Below are positions 40,433 to 46,803 of a stretch of 46,803 bases of DNA, piece after piece. The notes beneath the pieces were generated by a model. The model was not told the DNA's origin. It saw only the letters and a list, made by a program, of their open reading frames with translations, and made no database searches. The DNA comes from Zoogloea ramigera (GTDB lineage Bacteria; Pseudomonadota; Gammaproteobacteria; Burkholderiales; Rhodocyclaceae), in the NCBI RefSeq assembly GCF_006539865.1, contig NZ_BJNV01000038.1:1-46803 (forward strand), read 5' to 3'. Position 1 is the first letter of the stretch; each line of letters opens with the position of its first letter. A program made the position numbers and the translations under genes.

Positions 40433-41057
40433 GATTATTCCCGGCAACTACCTTACGGTCACACCCTACGGGGCCTGGCGCGCCGTGGCCCGCGCCGACG
40501 ACAGCCCCGAACGGCGCATCCTGATGGCCATCCTGCGGGAAGCCACCAGCCCCGAACTCACCCTCGCCGCCGCCAGCTTCTGGACCGGCGAGAGCGACGC
40601 CGAGGCCGCCCTCACGCCCCTCCTCCGGCTGCAGGAGGACGCCAGCCTGCAGGCCTGGCCCAGCGCCCGGGCTGCCCCGCTGGGCACCCTCGAGGCCACG
40701 CTGCCGCAGTTCCTGGCCCAGCTCAGCGACGCCGGGCAGGCGGTGCTGGCCGACAGCATGGGCTTCTGCCTGGCGATGACCGGCTACGACCACGAGACCG
40801 GCGAAGCCCTGGCCGCCCTCGGCGCCGACATGCTGTCGGTGGCCGAGCGCCAGTCGGCTGCCCTGGCCAAGCTGGGCGACCACCTTCTCGATGGCTGGGG
40901 CAACGTCGACGCCGCCGGCATCAGCGGCCTCAGCTTCTGGCCCATGCACGTCGGCCGCACCCGGCTGGCCCTCACCGTGAGCGGCCGCCCGCGCTTCAAC
41001 CAGCAAGCCTTCGCCGATCTGGTGTGGGCGCTCTGCGTGCGCTACGGGCGTCTCTAG
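40425..41057 (+). CDS. Divergent Roadblock-like protein with N-terminal extension
   Basis: 210 residues. Residues 1 to about 85 form a small helical module (RRILMAILREATSPELTLAA, then ESDAEAALTPLLRLQEDAS) that could be winged-helix-like. Residues about 100-210 fit a diverged Roadblock fold: LADSMGFCLAMTGYD, long helix EALAALGADMLSVAERQSAALAKL, then TRLALTVSGRPRFNQQAFADLVWALCV. It overlaps the GTPase by eight bases, suggesting equimolar production and direct interaction. The fold call is tentative and was made by eye. Confidence 0.72.
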   Translation: MLEIIPGNYLTVTPYGAWRAVARADDSPERRILMAILREATSPELTLAAASFWTGESDAEAALTPLLRLQEDASLQAWPSARAAPLGTLEATLPQFLAQLSDAGQAVLADSMGFCLAMTGYDHETGEALAALGADMLSVAERQSAALAKLGDHLLDGWGNVDAAGISGLSFWPMHVGRTRLALTVSGRPRFNQQAFADLVWALCVRYGRL

Positions 41058-41084
41058 ATAAACCCCGGTGGCCGCGCCACAGGC

Positions 41085-42524
41085 TCAGCGCTGCTGACGC
41101 GTCTCGCGCAGCTGCTCCTCCAGCAGCACGCGCACCTCCCGCAGCCGCGAGTCCACCGCCGACTGCTCGAAGAAATCCCCATCACCCGCGGCCCGGGCCA
41201 GCGCCAGCTGGTTGGCCGACTCCGCGTAATTGCCCTGGATCGCATACACCTCGGCCAGTGATCGGTGCTGGGCCAGGCGCTTGCCGAGGGCCGACTCGGC
41301 CCGCGCGCGGAGCTCCCACAGCCCCGCGCTGGCCGGGCGGGTGAGCGTCTCGGCCTTGGCCAGCTCGAAGGCCTCGGCCGGCCGGCCCGCCTCCAGCAGC
41401 GCCTCCAGTTCGCCGTGCAGCAGCCGGCGGGCCTGGGGGAAACGCGCCCGCGCCTCGCGGAAGACCTTCGCCGCCCCCAGCGGATCGCGGTGGGCCAGCC
41501 GCAGCTCGGCCGCCAGGCCGTCGATCATCGGCGAGACGGCCTGCCCCTTGCGCAACTGCGCCATCGCCCGATCCGCATCGCCCAGGCGCTGGGTGCTCAG
41601 ATAGGCCCTCACGAGGCCGTACTGCGCCGCGGTGCTCGCCCCTTCAGCCGCGGCAGCCCGCTCGAAGGCCTCGAGCACCTCCCGCGAGGCCACCGTGCCC
41701 ACCTTCAGCTTCGCCCGCACCAGCTGGAAGTCGAGGGAATCCGGCACCTGCCGGTAAGGCAGCTGCATCACCCGGCCCTCCATCTCGGAGATACGCTCGC
41801 CGGTGAGGGGGTGGGTGCGCAGGTAGGCGGGCGCGTTGTTCTCGTAGAGCCGGCTGTTCTTCTGCAGCCGCTCGAAGAAGGCCGACATGCCTCGCACATC
41901 GAAGCCGGCGGCGGTGAGGTTCTGCAGGCCGATGCGGTCGGCCTCGTGCTCGAAGCTCCGCGAGTAGGCCAGCTGCGAACTCATGCTCGCCGCCTGCCCG
42001 CCCATGATCGCCGCCTGGCTCATCTGCGGGCTCGACTTGGCGGCCAGCACCGCCACCAGCAGCGAGGCCAGCATCAGCAGCCCGGTCTCGCTCTGCCGCC
42101 CCACCATGCGCGCGATGTGGCGCTGCGTGACGTGGGCCACCTCGTGGGCCATCACCCCGGCCAGCTCGGATTCGCTCTGGGCCGCCAGGATCAGGCCCGT
42201 ATGCACCCCGATATTGCCCCCCGGCATCGCAAAGGCGTTGAGACTGCTGTCGTCGACCCCGAAGAACTGGAAGGGCAGCCCGGCCCCGTCGCTCACCGCC
42301 ACCAGGCGGCCCCCCAGATGGTTGAGATAATCCTCCACCTCCAGGTCGCGCAGGTAGGCCGGGTCGCGCCAGCGGATCTCGCGCATGATCTGCGCCCCGA
42401 GGCGCTGCTCGGCGAGCGGTGACAGGTCGGCGGAGGCACTATCGCCCAGCTCCGGCAGGGTCTGAGCGAAGCCTTGCGGCAAAAGGGCCACGCACAACAG
42501 CGCGGCGATCAGGCGATTTTTCAC
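41085..42524 (-). CDS. M48 family periplasmic metalloprotease with TPR repeats (BepA-like)
   Basis: 479 residues with a signal peptide (about 1-20, ends FAQ), an M48 zinc-peptidase domain with HEVAH and the downstream glutamate in FEHEADRIG, and a C-terminal region of about 200 residues with TPR-like helical repeats ([45 protein letters not shown]). BepA-type enzymes act as proteases and chaperones for outer-membrane proteins such as LptD. The start is a GTG at 42524, since no ATG precedes the signal peptide closely. It is divergent from moaC and convergent with the GTPase operon. Confidence 0.93.
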   Translation of the reverse strand: MKNRLIAALLCVALLPQGFAQTLPELGDSASADLSPLAEQRLGAQIMREIRWRDPAYLRDLEVEDYLNHLGGRLVAVSDGAGLPFQFFGVDDSSLNAFAMPGGNIGVHTGLILAAQSESELAGVMAHEVAHVTQRHIARMVGRQSETGLLMLASLLVAVLAAKSSPQMSQAAIMGGQAASMSSQLAYSRSFEHEADRIGLQNLTAAGFDVRGMSAFFERLQKNSRLYENNAPAYLRTHPLTGERISEMEGRVMQLPYRQVPDSLDFQLVRAKLKVGTVASREVLEAFERAAAAEGASTAAQYGLVRAYLSTQRLGDADRAMAQLRKGQAVSPMIDGLAAELRLAHRDPLGAAKVFREARARFPQARRLLHGELEALLEAGRPAEAFELAKAETLTRPASAGLWELRARAESALGKRLAQHRSLAEVYAIQGNYAESANQLALARAAGDGDFFEQSAVDSRLREVRVLLEEQLRETRQQR

Positions 42525-42581
42525 GATGCTATGATACGCGACCCCGCCAAGACGTTCCCCGACCCCACCCAGCGAGGCTCC

Positions 42582-43061
42582 ATGACCGACACCCTCACCC
42601 ACTTCGACGCCCAGGGCCAGGCCCACATGGTGGACGTCTCCGCCAAATCGGAAACCCGGCGCGTCGCCCGCGCCGAAGGCTGCATCGTGATGCAGCCAGC
42701 CACCCTGGCGCGCATTCTGGCCGGCGACAACAAAAAGGGCGACGTGATCGGCATCGCCCGCATCGCCGCCATCCAGGGCGCCAAGCGTACCGCCGACCTG
42801 ATCCCCCTGTGCCACCCGATCTTCCTCACCCGCGTGGCGGCCGACTTCAGCGTCGAGGGCGACACCACCATCCGCTGCACCGTCACCGCCGAAACCGTCG
42901 GCCGCACCGGCGTCGAGATGGAAGCCCTCACCGCGGTGCAGGTCGGCCTGCTCACCATCTACGACATGTGCAAGGCCGTGGACAAGGGCATGACGATGGA
43001 CGGCATCCGCCTGCTCGAAAAAGAGGGCGGCAAGTCGGGGTACTGGAAGGCGGAGGCCTGA
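42582..43061 (+). CDS. moaC: Cyclic pyranopterin monophosphate synthase
   Basis: Second enzyme of molybdenum cofactor synthesis; makes cPMP from the MoaA product. It has 159 residues. Diagnostic segments are [49 protein letters not shown] and KSGYWK. The ATG at 42582 has GAGG upstream and gives the normal length. soxY follows with a three-base gap, suggesting cotranscription. Confidence 0.96.
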   Translation: MTDTLTHFDAQGQAHMVDVSAKSETRRVARAEGCIVMQPATLARILAGDNKKGDVIGIARIAAIQGAKRTADLIPLCHPIFLTRVAADFSVEGDTTIRCTVTAETVGRTGVEMEALTAVQVGLLTIYDMCKAVDKGMTMDGIRLLEKEGGKSGYWKAEA

Positions 43062-43064
43062 GCG

Positions 43065-43538
43065 ATGGAGATGGCTCCCCACCGCCGCAGCTTTCTGCAG
43101 GCCTTCGGTAGCGCCGGCATTCTCGCCGGTCTGGTCGGAGGCGGCCTGCTCCGCCCGGGCCAGGCGCTGGCCGTGGACTTCAACCGCGCCGCCTTCGACG
43201 CCCGCTCCGCCGCCGACGCCCTGCGCCTCATCGGCGCCACCGCTGCCGAGACCAGCGCCGACATCGTCCTCAAAACCCCCGAGATCGCCGAGAACGGCGC
43301 CGCCGTGCCGATCGAGGTGATCAGCAACATCCCCGGCACCACGCGCCTGTCGGTGCTGGTCGACAAGAACCCCTTCCCCCTCGCCCTGCAGTTCAACTTT
43401 GCCCCCCCGGCCGTGGCACGCTTCCAGGCCAGGCTCAAGATGGGCGAAAGCTCCCGCCTGCGCATCGTCGCCAGCGCCGGTGGCAAGCACTACACGGTGT
43501 TCCGCGAGGTCAAGGTTACCGCCGGCGGCTGCGGCTGA
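43065..43538 (+). CDS. soxY: Thiosulfate-oxidation carrier protein SoxY
   Basis: Periplasmic carrier to which sulfur intermediates are bound via the terminal cysteine. It has 157 residues. A Tat-type signal (HRRSFLQAFGSAGILAG) is followed by the SoxY domain and ends in the swinging-arm motif GGCG (VTAGGCG). GGAGG lies eight bases before the ATG. It is paired with soxZ, but soxXA, soxB and soxCD are not in the window. Confidence 0.95.
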   Translation: MEMAPHRRSFLQAFGSAGILAGLVGGGLLRPGQALAVDFNRAAFDARSAADALRLIGATAAETSADIVLKTPEIAENGAAVPIEVISNIPGTTRLSVLVDKNPFPLALQFNFAPPAVARFQARLKMGESSRLRIVASAGGKHYTVFREVKVTAGGCG

Positions 43539-43556
43539 GCACCCCAGGAGAGACCC

Positions 43557-43874
43557 ATGTCCGACCCCATCAAGATCCGCGCCACCGTCAAGGGCAGCGA
43601 CGGCGAAGTGCGCGTGCTGCTGCCCCACCCCATGGAATCCGGCCAGCGTCGCGACGCCGGCGGGCAAGCCGTACCGGCCCACTTCATCACCTCCGTCACC
43701 CTCAGCATCAACGGCCGGCCGGTGATCGAAGGCGGCCTCGGCACCGCCGTGTCGGCCAATCCCCTGTTCGGCTTCCAGTTTGCCGGCGTCAAGGCCGGCG
43801 ACAAGGTGGCCATCGCGTGGCTCGACAACAAGGGCCAGCGGGGCAACGCCGAGACGGTTTTCGCCGCCGGCTGA
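43557..43874 (+). CDS. soxZ: Thiosulfate-oxidation protein SoxZ
   Basis: 105 residues; forms the SoxYZ heterodimer. It begins DPIKIRATVKGSDGEVRVLLPHPMESGQR and contains VPAHFITSVTL, typical of SoxZ. It has no signal peptide, as is normal: the pair is exported together through SoxY's Tat signal. It lies 18 bases after soxY. Confidence 0.95.
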   Translation: MSDPIKIRATVKGSDGEVRVLLPHPMESGQRRDAGGQAVPAHFITSVTLSINGRPVIEGGLGTAVSANPLFGFQFAGVKAGDKVAIAWLDNKGQRGNAETVFAAG

Positions 43875-43912
43875 GGGGCCTGCCAAGCAGCCGCACTGTC
43901 ACATGGGCGCGC

Positions 43913-43942
43913 AAGACAGCGCGCCGCCATCGGGTCTAGAAT
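43913..43942 (+). promoter_or_regulatory. Candidate promoter of the CYTH-CHAD/SixA/GNAT operon
   Basis: AAGACA (43913-43918), an 18-base spacer, TAGAAT (43937-43942), in the only spacer between soxZ and the CYTH-CHAD gene. The leader would be about 45 bases. Confidence 0.45.
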
Positions 43943-43993
43943 TGCGCGCGCGCCCTCATCCCGGGGGCGCCCCGTACCCGCGATGGCACCCCC

Positions 43994-45499
43994 ATGAGCC
44001 ACGAGATCGAACTCAAGCTGACCCTGCCCCAGAAGTCCCTGCCCGCCCTGCGCCGCCACCCGCTGATCGCCGAAGCCCCCCGCGACGGCCGCGCGTGCAC
44101 CCTCGAGAACACCTACTTCGACACCATTGATCTCGAGCTGCGCGAACGCCGCATGGCGGTGCGCACCCGCAAGGCCGGCAGCCGCTGGCTGCAGACCGTC
44201 AAGTGCGCCGCCGAATCGGTGGCCGGCCTGTCGGCCCGCCCCGAGTGGGAGCAGCCCTACGCCAACGCCTGCTTCGACTTCTCGGCCATCGACCGCGACG
44301 ACGTGAGAAAGCGCCTCGAAGAGCTCCAGCCGCGCCTGGTGCCGGTGTTCACCACCCACTTCCGCCGCGAGACCGTCATCCTCACCCCCCGCGAGGGCGT
44401 CAAGGTGCTGGCCATGATCGACAACGGCCACATCGAGGCCGCCGAACGCAGCCAGCCCCTCTGCGAACTCGAGCTCGAGCTCGTCGAAGGTGACCCGGCC
44501 GAGCTCTACGCCCTCGCCCAGCAGCTCGCCGAGACCCTGCCCCTCACCCCCGAGAACGTCAGCAAGGCCGAGCGCGGCTACCGCCTGTTCTCCAACCACG
44601 CCCTGCGCCCGGCCAAGGCCCGGCCGTCGCGGCTGGCCGCCGAGCAGTCGCCGGTCGACGCCTTCCGCATCATCGGCTTCGACTGCCTGGCCCTGTGGCA
44701 GGCCAACGAGTCCGGCGCCCGCGAGAGCGACGACCCCGAGTTCATCCACCAGCTCCGCGTCGCGCTGCGCCGCCTGCGCTCGGCGCTGCGCCTGTTCAGC
44801 CCGGCCCTGCCGGCCGACTTCGTGAGCCGCTGGTCCGACGGCCTCAAGGAGGCCGCCGACGGCCTCGGCGCCGCCCGCGACCTCGACGTGATGCTCGCCG
44901 AAGTGCTCAGCCCGGTGGCCGAATCCGGCCTCGCCGACGAAGCCACCCAGCGCCTCATCGCAATGGCCGTCGACCGCCGCGACCGCGAGAAGACCGCCGC
45001 CCGCGAGCAGCTCCTGGCCGCCAGCCACGGCCGCCAGATGCTGGCCCTCGCCGCCGATCTTTATGGCCTCGAGAGCGACGCGCTGGTCAAGTCGGCCAAC
45101 CTCACCACCTTCGCCCGCCTGCAGCTCACCCAGCTGCGCAAGCGTGCCCGCAAGCGCTACGCCGCCGCGGCCGACCTGCACCCCGACAAGCTCCACGAGC
45201 TGCGCGTCTCCCTCAAGCGGCTGCGCTACGCCATCGAGTTCCTGCTGCCGCTGCTGCCCGAGAAGGCCACCGTCCGCTACGCCAACGAGCTGGCCGAGAT
45301 CCAGGACACCCTCGGCTACATCAACGACGAGGCCGTCGCCCGCGGCCGCCTCAAGGCCTGGGCCGGCAAGGACCCCGAGCTGCGCAGCGGCGCCGCCTTC
45401 GTGGCCGGCTGGCACGCCCCCCGGATCGCCCGCCTGCGCCGCAACATTCTGCCCACCCTCGAGCCCGTGCTGTGGGGCAAGTCCCCCTGGCGGCGATGA
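43994..45499 (+). CDS. CYTH-CHAD domain protein
   Basis: 501 residues. The N-terminal CYTH domain has the ExExK signature (E4-E6-K8 in MSHEIELKL) and a basic tunnel with RR/TRKAG segments; CYTH enzymes hydrolyse triphosphates such as inorganic tripolyphosphate. A C-terminal CHAD helical domain (about 225-500) carries conserved histidines and basic residues (FIHQLRVALRRLRSALRLF; LHELRVSLKRLRYAIEF), known in other proteins to bind polyphosphate. Together they suggest tripolyphosphatase or polyphosphate-granule association. It is followed by sixA after 65 bases. Confidence 0.93.
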   Translation: MSHEIELKLTLPQKSLPALRRHPLIAEAPRDGRACTLENTYFDTIDLELRERRMAVRTRKAGSRWLQTVKCAAESVAGLSARPEWEQPYANACFDFSAIDRDDVRKRLEELQPRLVPVFTTHFRRETVILTPREGVKVLAMIDNGHIEAAERSQPLCELELELVEGDPAELYALAQQLAETLPLTPENVSKAERGYRLFSNHALRPAKARPSRLAAEQSPVDAFRIIGFDCLALWQANESGARESDDPEFIHQLRVALRRLRSALRLFSPALPADFVSRWSDGLKEAADGLGAARDLDVMLAEVLSPVAESGLADEATQRLIAMAVDRRDREKTAAREQLLAASHGRQMLALAADLYGLESDALVKSANLTTFARLQLTQLRKRARKRYAAAADLHPDKLHELRVSLKRLRYAIEFLLPLLPEKATVRYANELAEIQDTLGYINDEAVARGRLKAWAGKDPELRSGAAFVAGWHAPRIARLRRNILPTLEPVLWGKSPWRR

Positions 45500-45564
45500 A
45501 CAAGTCATCACCCCGTAACCTGCCGGCCCCAGACTCCGCGCCTTCAATAAAAAAGGAGGAGACC

Positions 45565-46017
45565 ATGGACCTGCTGCTGTGGCGCCACGCCGAAGCCGTG
45601 GACGGACTGCCGGACAGCACCCGCGAACTCACCGAGCGCGGCATCAAGCAAGCCCACAAGGTGGCCGAATGGCTGGAGAAGCGCCGCCCCAAGAAGCTGC
45701 GCGTGCTGGTCAGCCCCACCACCCGCACCCGCCAGACGGCGAGCGCCTTCACCCAGAACTTCGAGATCGTCCCGGCCCTCGCCCCGGGCAACGACATCTC
45801 CTCCATCCTCGGCGCCTGCGGCTGGCCCGACGCCGGCGGCTCGGTGCTGGTGGTCGGCCACCAGCCCGAGCTCGGCCGCCTCGCCGCGCTGCTGCTGTCC
45901 GGCCAGGAGGCCGACTGGACGATCAAGAAGGGCGCCCTGTGGTGGTTCACCAACCGCGTCCGCGACGACGAGACCCAGACGGTGCTGCGGGCGGTGATCC
46001 CCGCCGACCTGGCATGA
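45565..46017 (+). CDS. sixA: Phosphohistidine phosphatase SixA
   Basis: 150-residue histidine phosphatase of the RHG superfamily. The motif WRHAEA (R7-H8) gives the nucleophile, with second histidine in VVGHQPEL. In E. coli SixA removes phosphate from NPr, a PTS phosphocarrier; here the target is not known. The ATG at 45565 is chosen for its AAAGGAGGAG site; an in-frame ATG at 45496 overlaps the CYTH-CHAD stop but has no better site. It overlaps the next gene by four bases (ATGA). Confidence 0.92.
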   Translation: MDLLLWRHAEAVDGLPDSTRELTERGIKQAHKVAEWLEKRRPKKLRVLVSPTTRTRQTASAFTQNFEIVPALAPGNDISSILGACGWPDAGGSVLVVGHQPELGRLAALLLSGQEADWTIKKGALWWFTNRVRDDETQTVLRAVIPADLA

Positions 46018-46565
46018 GCGGTCTTGCCCTCCGCTCCGCCACCCTCGCCGACCTCGACGCCATCATCGCGATGGAGTCCACGGGCTTTGCCGCCCATCAC
46101 CAGGAATCACCAGACGTTTACGCGCGGCGGATCGAGGCCTTTCCCGAAGGCTCGCTGATCGCCGAGCGGGATGCGTGCATCGCCGGCTGCTTCTTCTCCG
46201 AAGTCTGGCAGCTGACGGGCAGCGTGCCGGACGAAAGCCACTTCCAGCTGGGGCATGACATCCGGGCGCGCCATCGCCCCCGGCAGGGCCGGACGCTCTA
46301 CGTGAGCTCCATGACGCTGGCCCCGGCCTTCCGCGGCCGGCAGCTTGGGCAACCCTTCTTCGCGGCCTGCCTGGATCGTGTGACCCGCAGCCTCTGCGGT
46401 CTCGAAGAGATCGTGTTGCTGGTCAACGAATCCTGGCGGGGCGCCCGCCAGATCTATGTCGCGACCGGGTTCGAGGAGATCTCGCGGCTGCCCGGCTTCT
46501 TCGGCCCCACCGAACCGAATGCCGAGGACGGCATCGTGATGCGCCGCCCAATCTCCCGAAGCTGA
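46014..46565 (+). CDS. GNAT family N-acetyltransferase
   Basis: 183 residues. GNAT features include the start LRSATLADLDAIIAME and a possible acetyl-CoA binding stretch VSSMTLAPAFRGRQLGQPFF, with the R-G-R/Q-x-G loop, then the YVATGFEEISR C-terminal beta-bulge segment. The substrate is unknown. Translationally coupled to sixA. Confidence 0.88.
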   Translation: MSGLALRSATLADLDAIIAMESTGFAAHHQESPDVYARRIEAFPEGSLIAERDACIAGCFFSEVWQLTGSVPDESHFQLGHDIRARHRPRQGRTLYVSSMTLAPAFRGRQLGQPFFAACLDRVTRSLCGLEEIVLLVNESWRGARQIYVATGFEEISRLPGFFGPTEPNAEDGIVMRRPISRS

Positions 46566-46618
46566 CTACCATCGGGTCTCCATCGAGGCTCGGATCAGGT
46601 CCACGCGGATTTCAGTGG

Positions 46619-46649
46619 GTAGGTCGGGATAGCGCAGCGTAACCCGACA
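46619..46649 (+). repeat. REP-like palindromic element, first copy
   Basis: GTCGGGATAGCGCAGCGTAACCCGAC is an imperfect palindrome. Its right half, CGCAGCGTAACCCGACA (46633-46649), is exactly inverted at 46787-46803. The TCGGG...CCCGA type is familiar from REP elements of proteobacteria. Confidence 0.75.
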
Positions 46650-46786
46650 GCCTGAGATGTGTCCGCGCGTGTCTGCTCGAATGTCTTGCAGTGCGCTGAT
46701 GGGGTTTCCGTTGATTGGCGGTTCGCTGATGGGGACCAGCGGACAACAAAAGGTTCGAACAGTCTCGCTCGGACCCGCCTCGAGGA

Positions 46787-46803
46787 TGTCGGGTTACGCT
46801 GCG
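46787..46803 (-). repeat. REP-like element, inverted second copy cut by window end
   Basis: TGTCGGGTTACGCTGCG is the reverse complement of 46633-46649, 17 of 17 bases. The pair encloses about 137 bases, and the second copy probably extends beyond the window. Confidence 0.75.

Larger units (their letters stand above)
46566..46803. other. Non-coding right edge
   Basis: No ORF with coding character after the GNAT stop. It contains a REP-like inverted pair (46619-46649 and 46787-46803) and a repeated CGCTGATGGGG (about 46696 and 46727). It may continue outside the window. Confidence 0.5.

Noticed and set aside
42525-45547. Very long antisense frames (minus strand) across moaC, soxYZ and the CYTH-CHAD gene
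   Set aside because: Typical GC-rich shadow frames; the plus-strand genes have clear families and the antisense translations are low-complexity Gly/Ala/Arg without domains.

Overview
The window is one contiguous, GC-rich chromosomal segment from a betaproteobacterium, most likely the Rhodocyclales (Azoarcus/Thauera/Zoogloea-like). The basis is gene order (rpsP-rimM-trmD-rplS; ilvB-ilvH-ilvC-pssA-leuA; xseB-ispA-dxs-folE2; sigma factor-DUF3619-DUF3106-RDD; pepA-holC-valS), the FolE2 type of GTP cyclohydrolase, and SoxYZ with LapD/LapG. I recognise no prophage, integrase, transposase, CRISPR array, rRNA or tRNA gene. Most of the segment is ordinary core genome with two accessory blocks.

Layout. 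1-8.6 kb is a surface-adhesion block: the 3' part of a giant VCBS/vWA/RTX adhesin, the c-di-GMP receptor LapD and periplasmic protease LapG that would control its release, and a TolC-type outer-membrane channel with an unusual C-terminal NTF2-like extension. 8.7-13.9 kb holds an orphan Rieske oxygenase divergent from xseB-ispA-dxs-folE2 (isoprenoid precursors and folate/queuosine entry). 14-16.1 kb is the ribosomal rpsP-rimM-trmD-rplS operon on the minus strand. 16.2-20 kb has a degenerate-PilZ protein, a YihY/BrkB membrane protein, WrbA and a DUF2069 protein. 20-26 kb is the branched-chain amino-acid operon ilvB-ilvH-ilvC, followed by pssA and leuA. 26.1-28.3 kb is an ECF-like sigma factor operon. 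28.3-30.5 kb is lptF-lptG. 30.5-36 kb is pepA-holC-hypothetical-valS, ending at a clear terminator.

36.2-41.1 kb is the most interesting part. Seven same-strand genes, mostly overlapping or closely spaced, encode a Roadblock/LC7 protein, an Aer-type FAD-PAS protein, a PhnD-like binding protein without a signal peptide, an unknown protein, a pseudo-receiver/winged-helix protein, a small Ras-like GTPase and a second, divergent Roadblock-like protein. Together these look like a cytoplasmic sensory GTPase switch, analogous to MglA/MglB or the actinobacterial conservons, with redox and ligand sensing built into the operon. I propose this as the candidate undescribed system.

41-46.6 kb contains an M48 metalloprotease with TPR repeats, moaC, an orphan soxYZ pair, and CYTH-CHAD, SixA and GNAT genes. 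The right edge (46.6-46.8 kb) is non-coding and carries a REP-like inverted pair cut by the window end.

Promoters and terminators are listed only where boxes or hairpins can be pointed to. No computation beyond reading was possible, so family assignments rest on recognised motifs and gene order.
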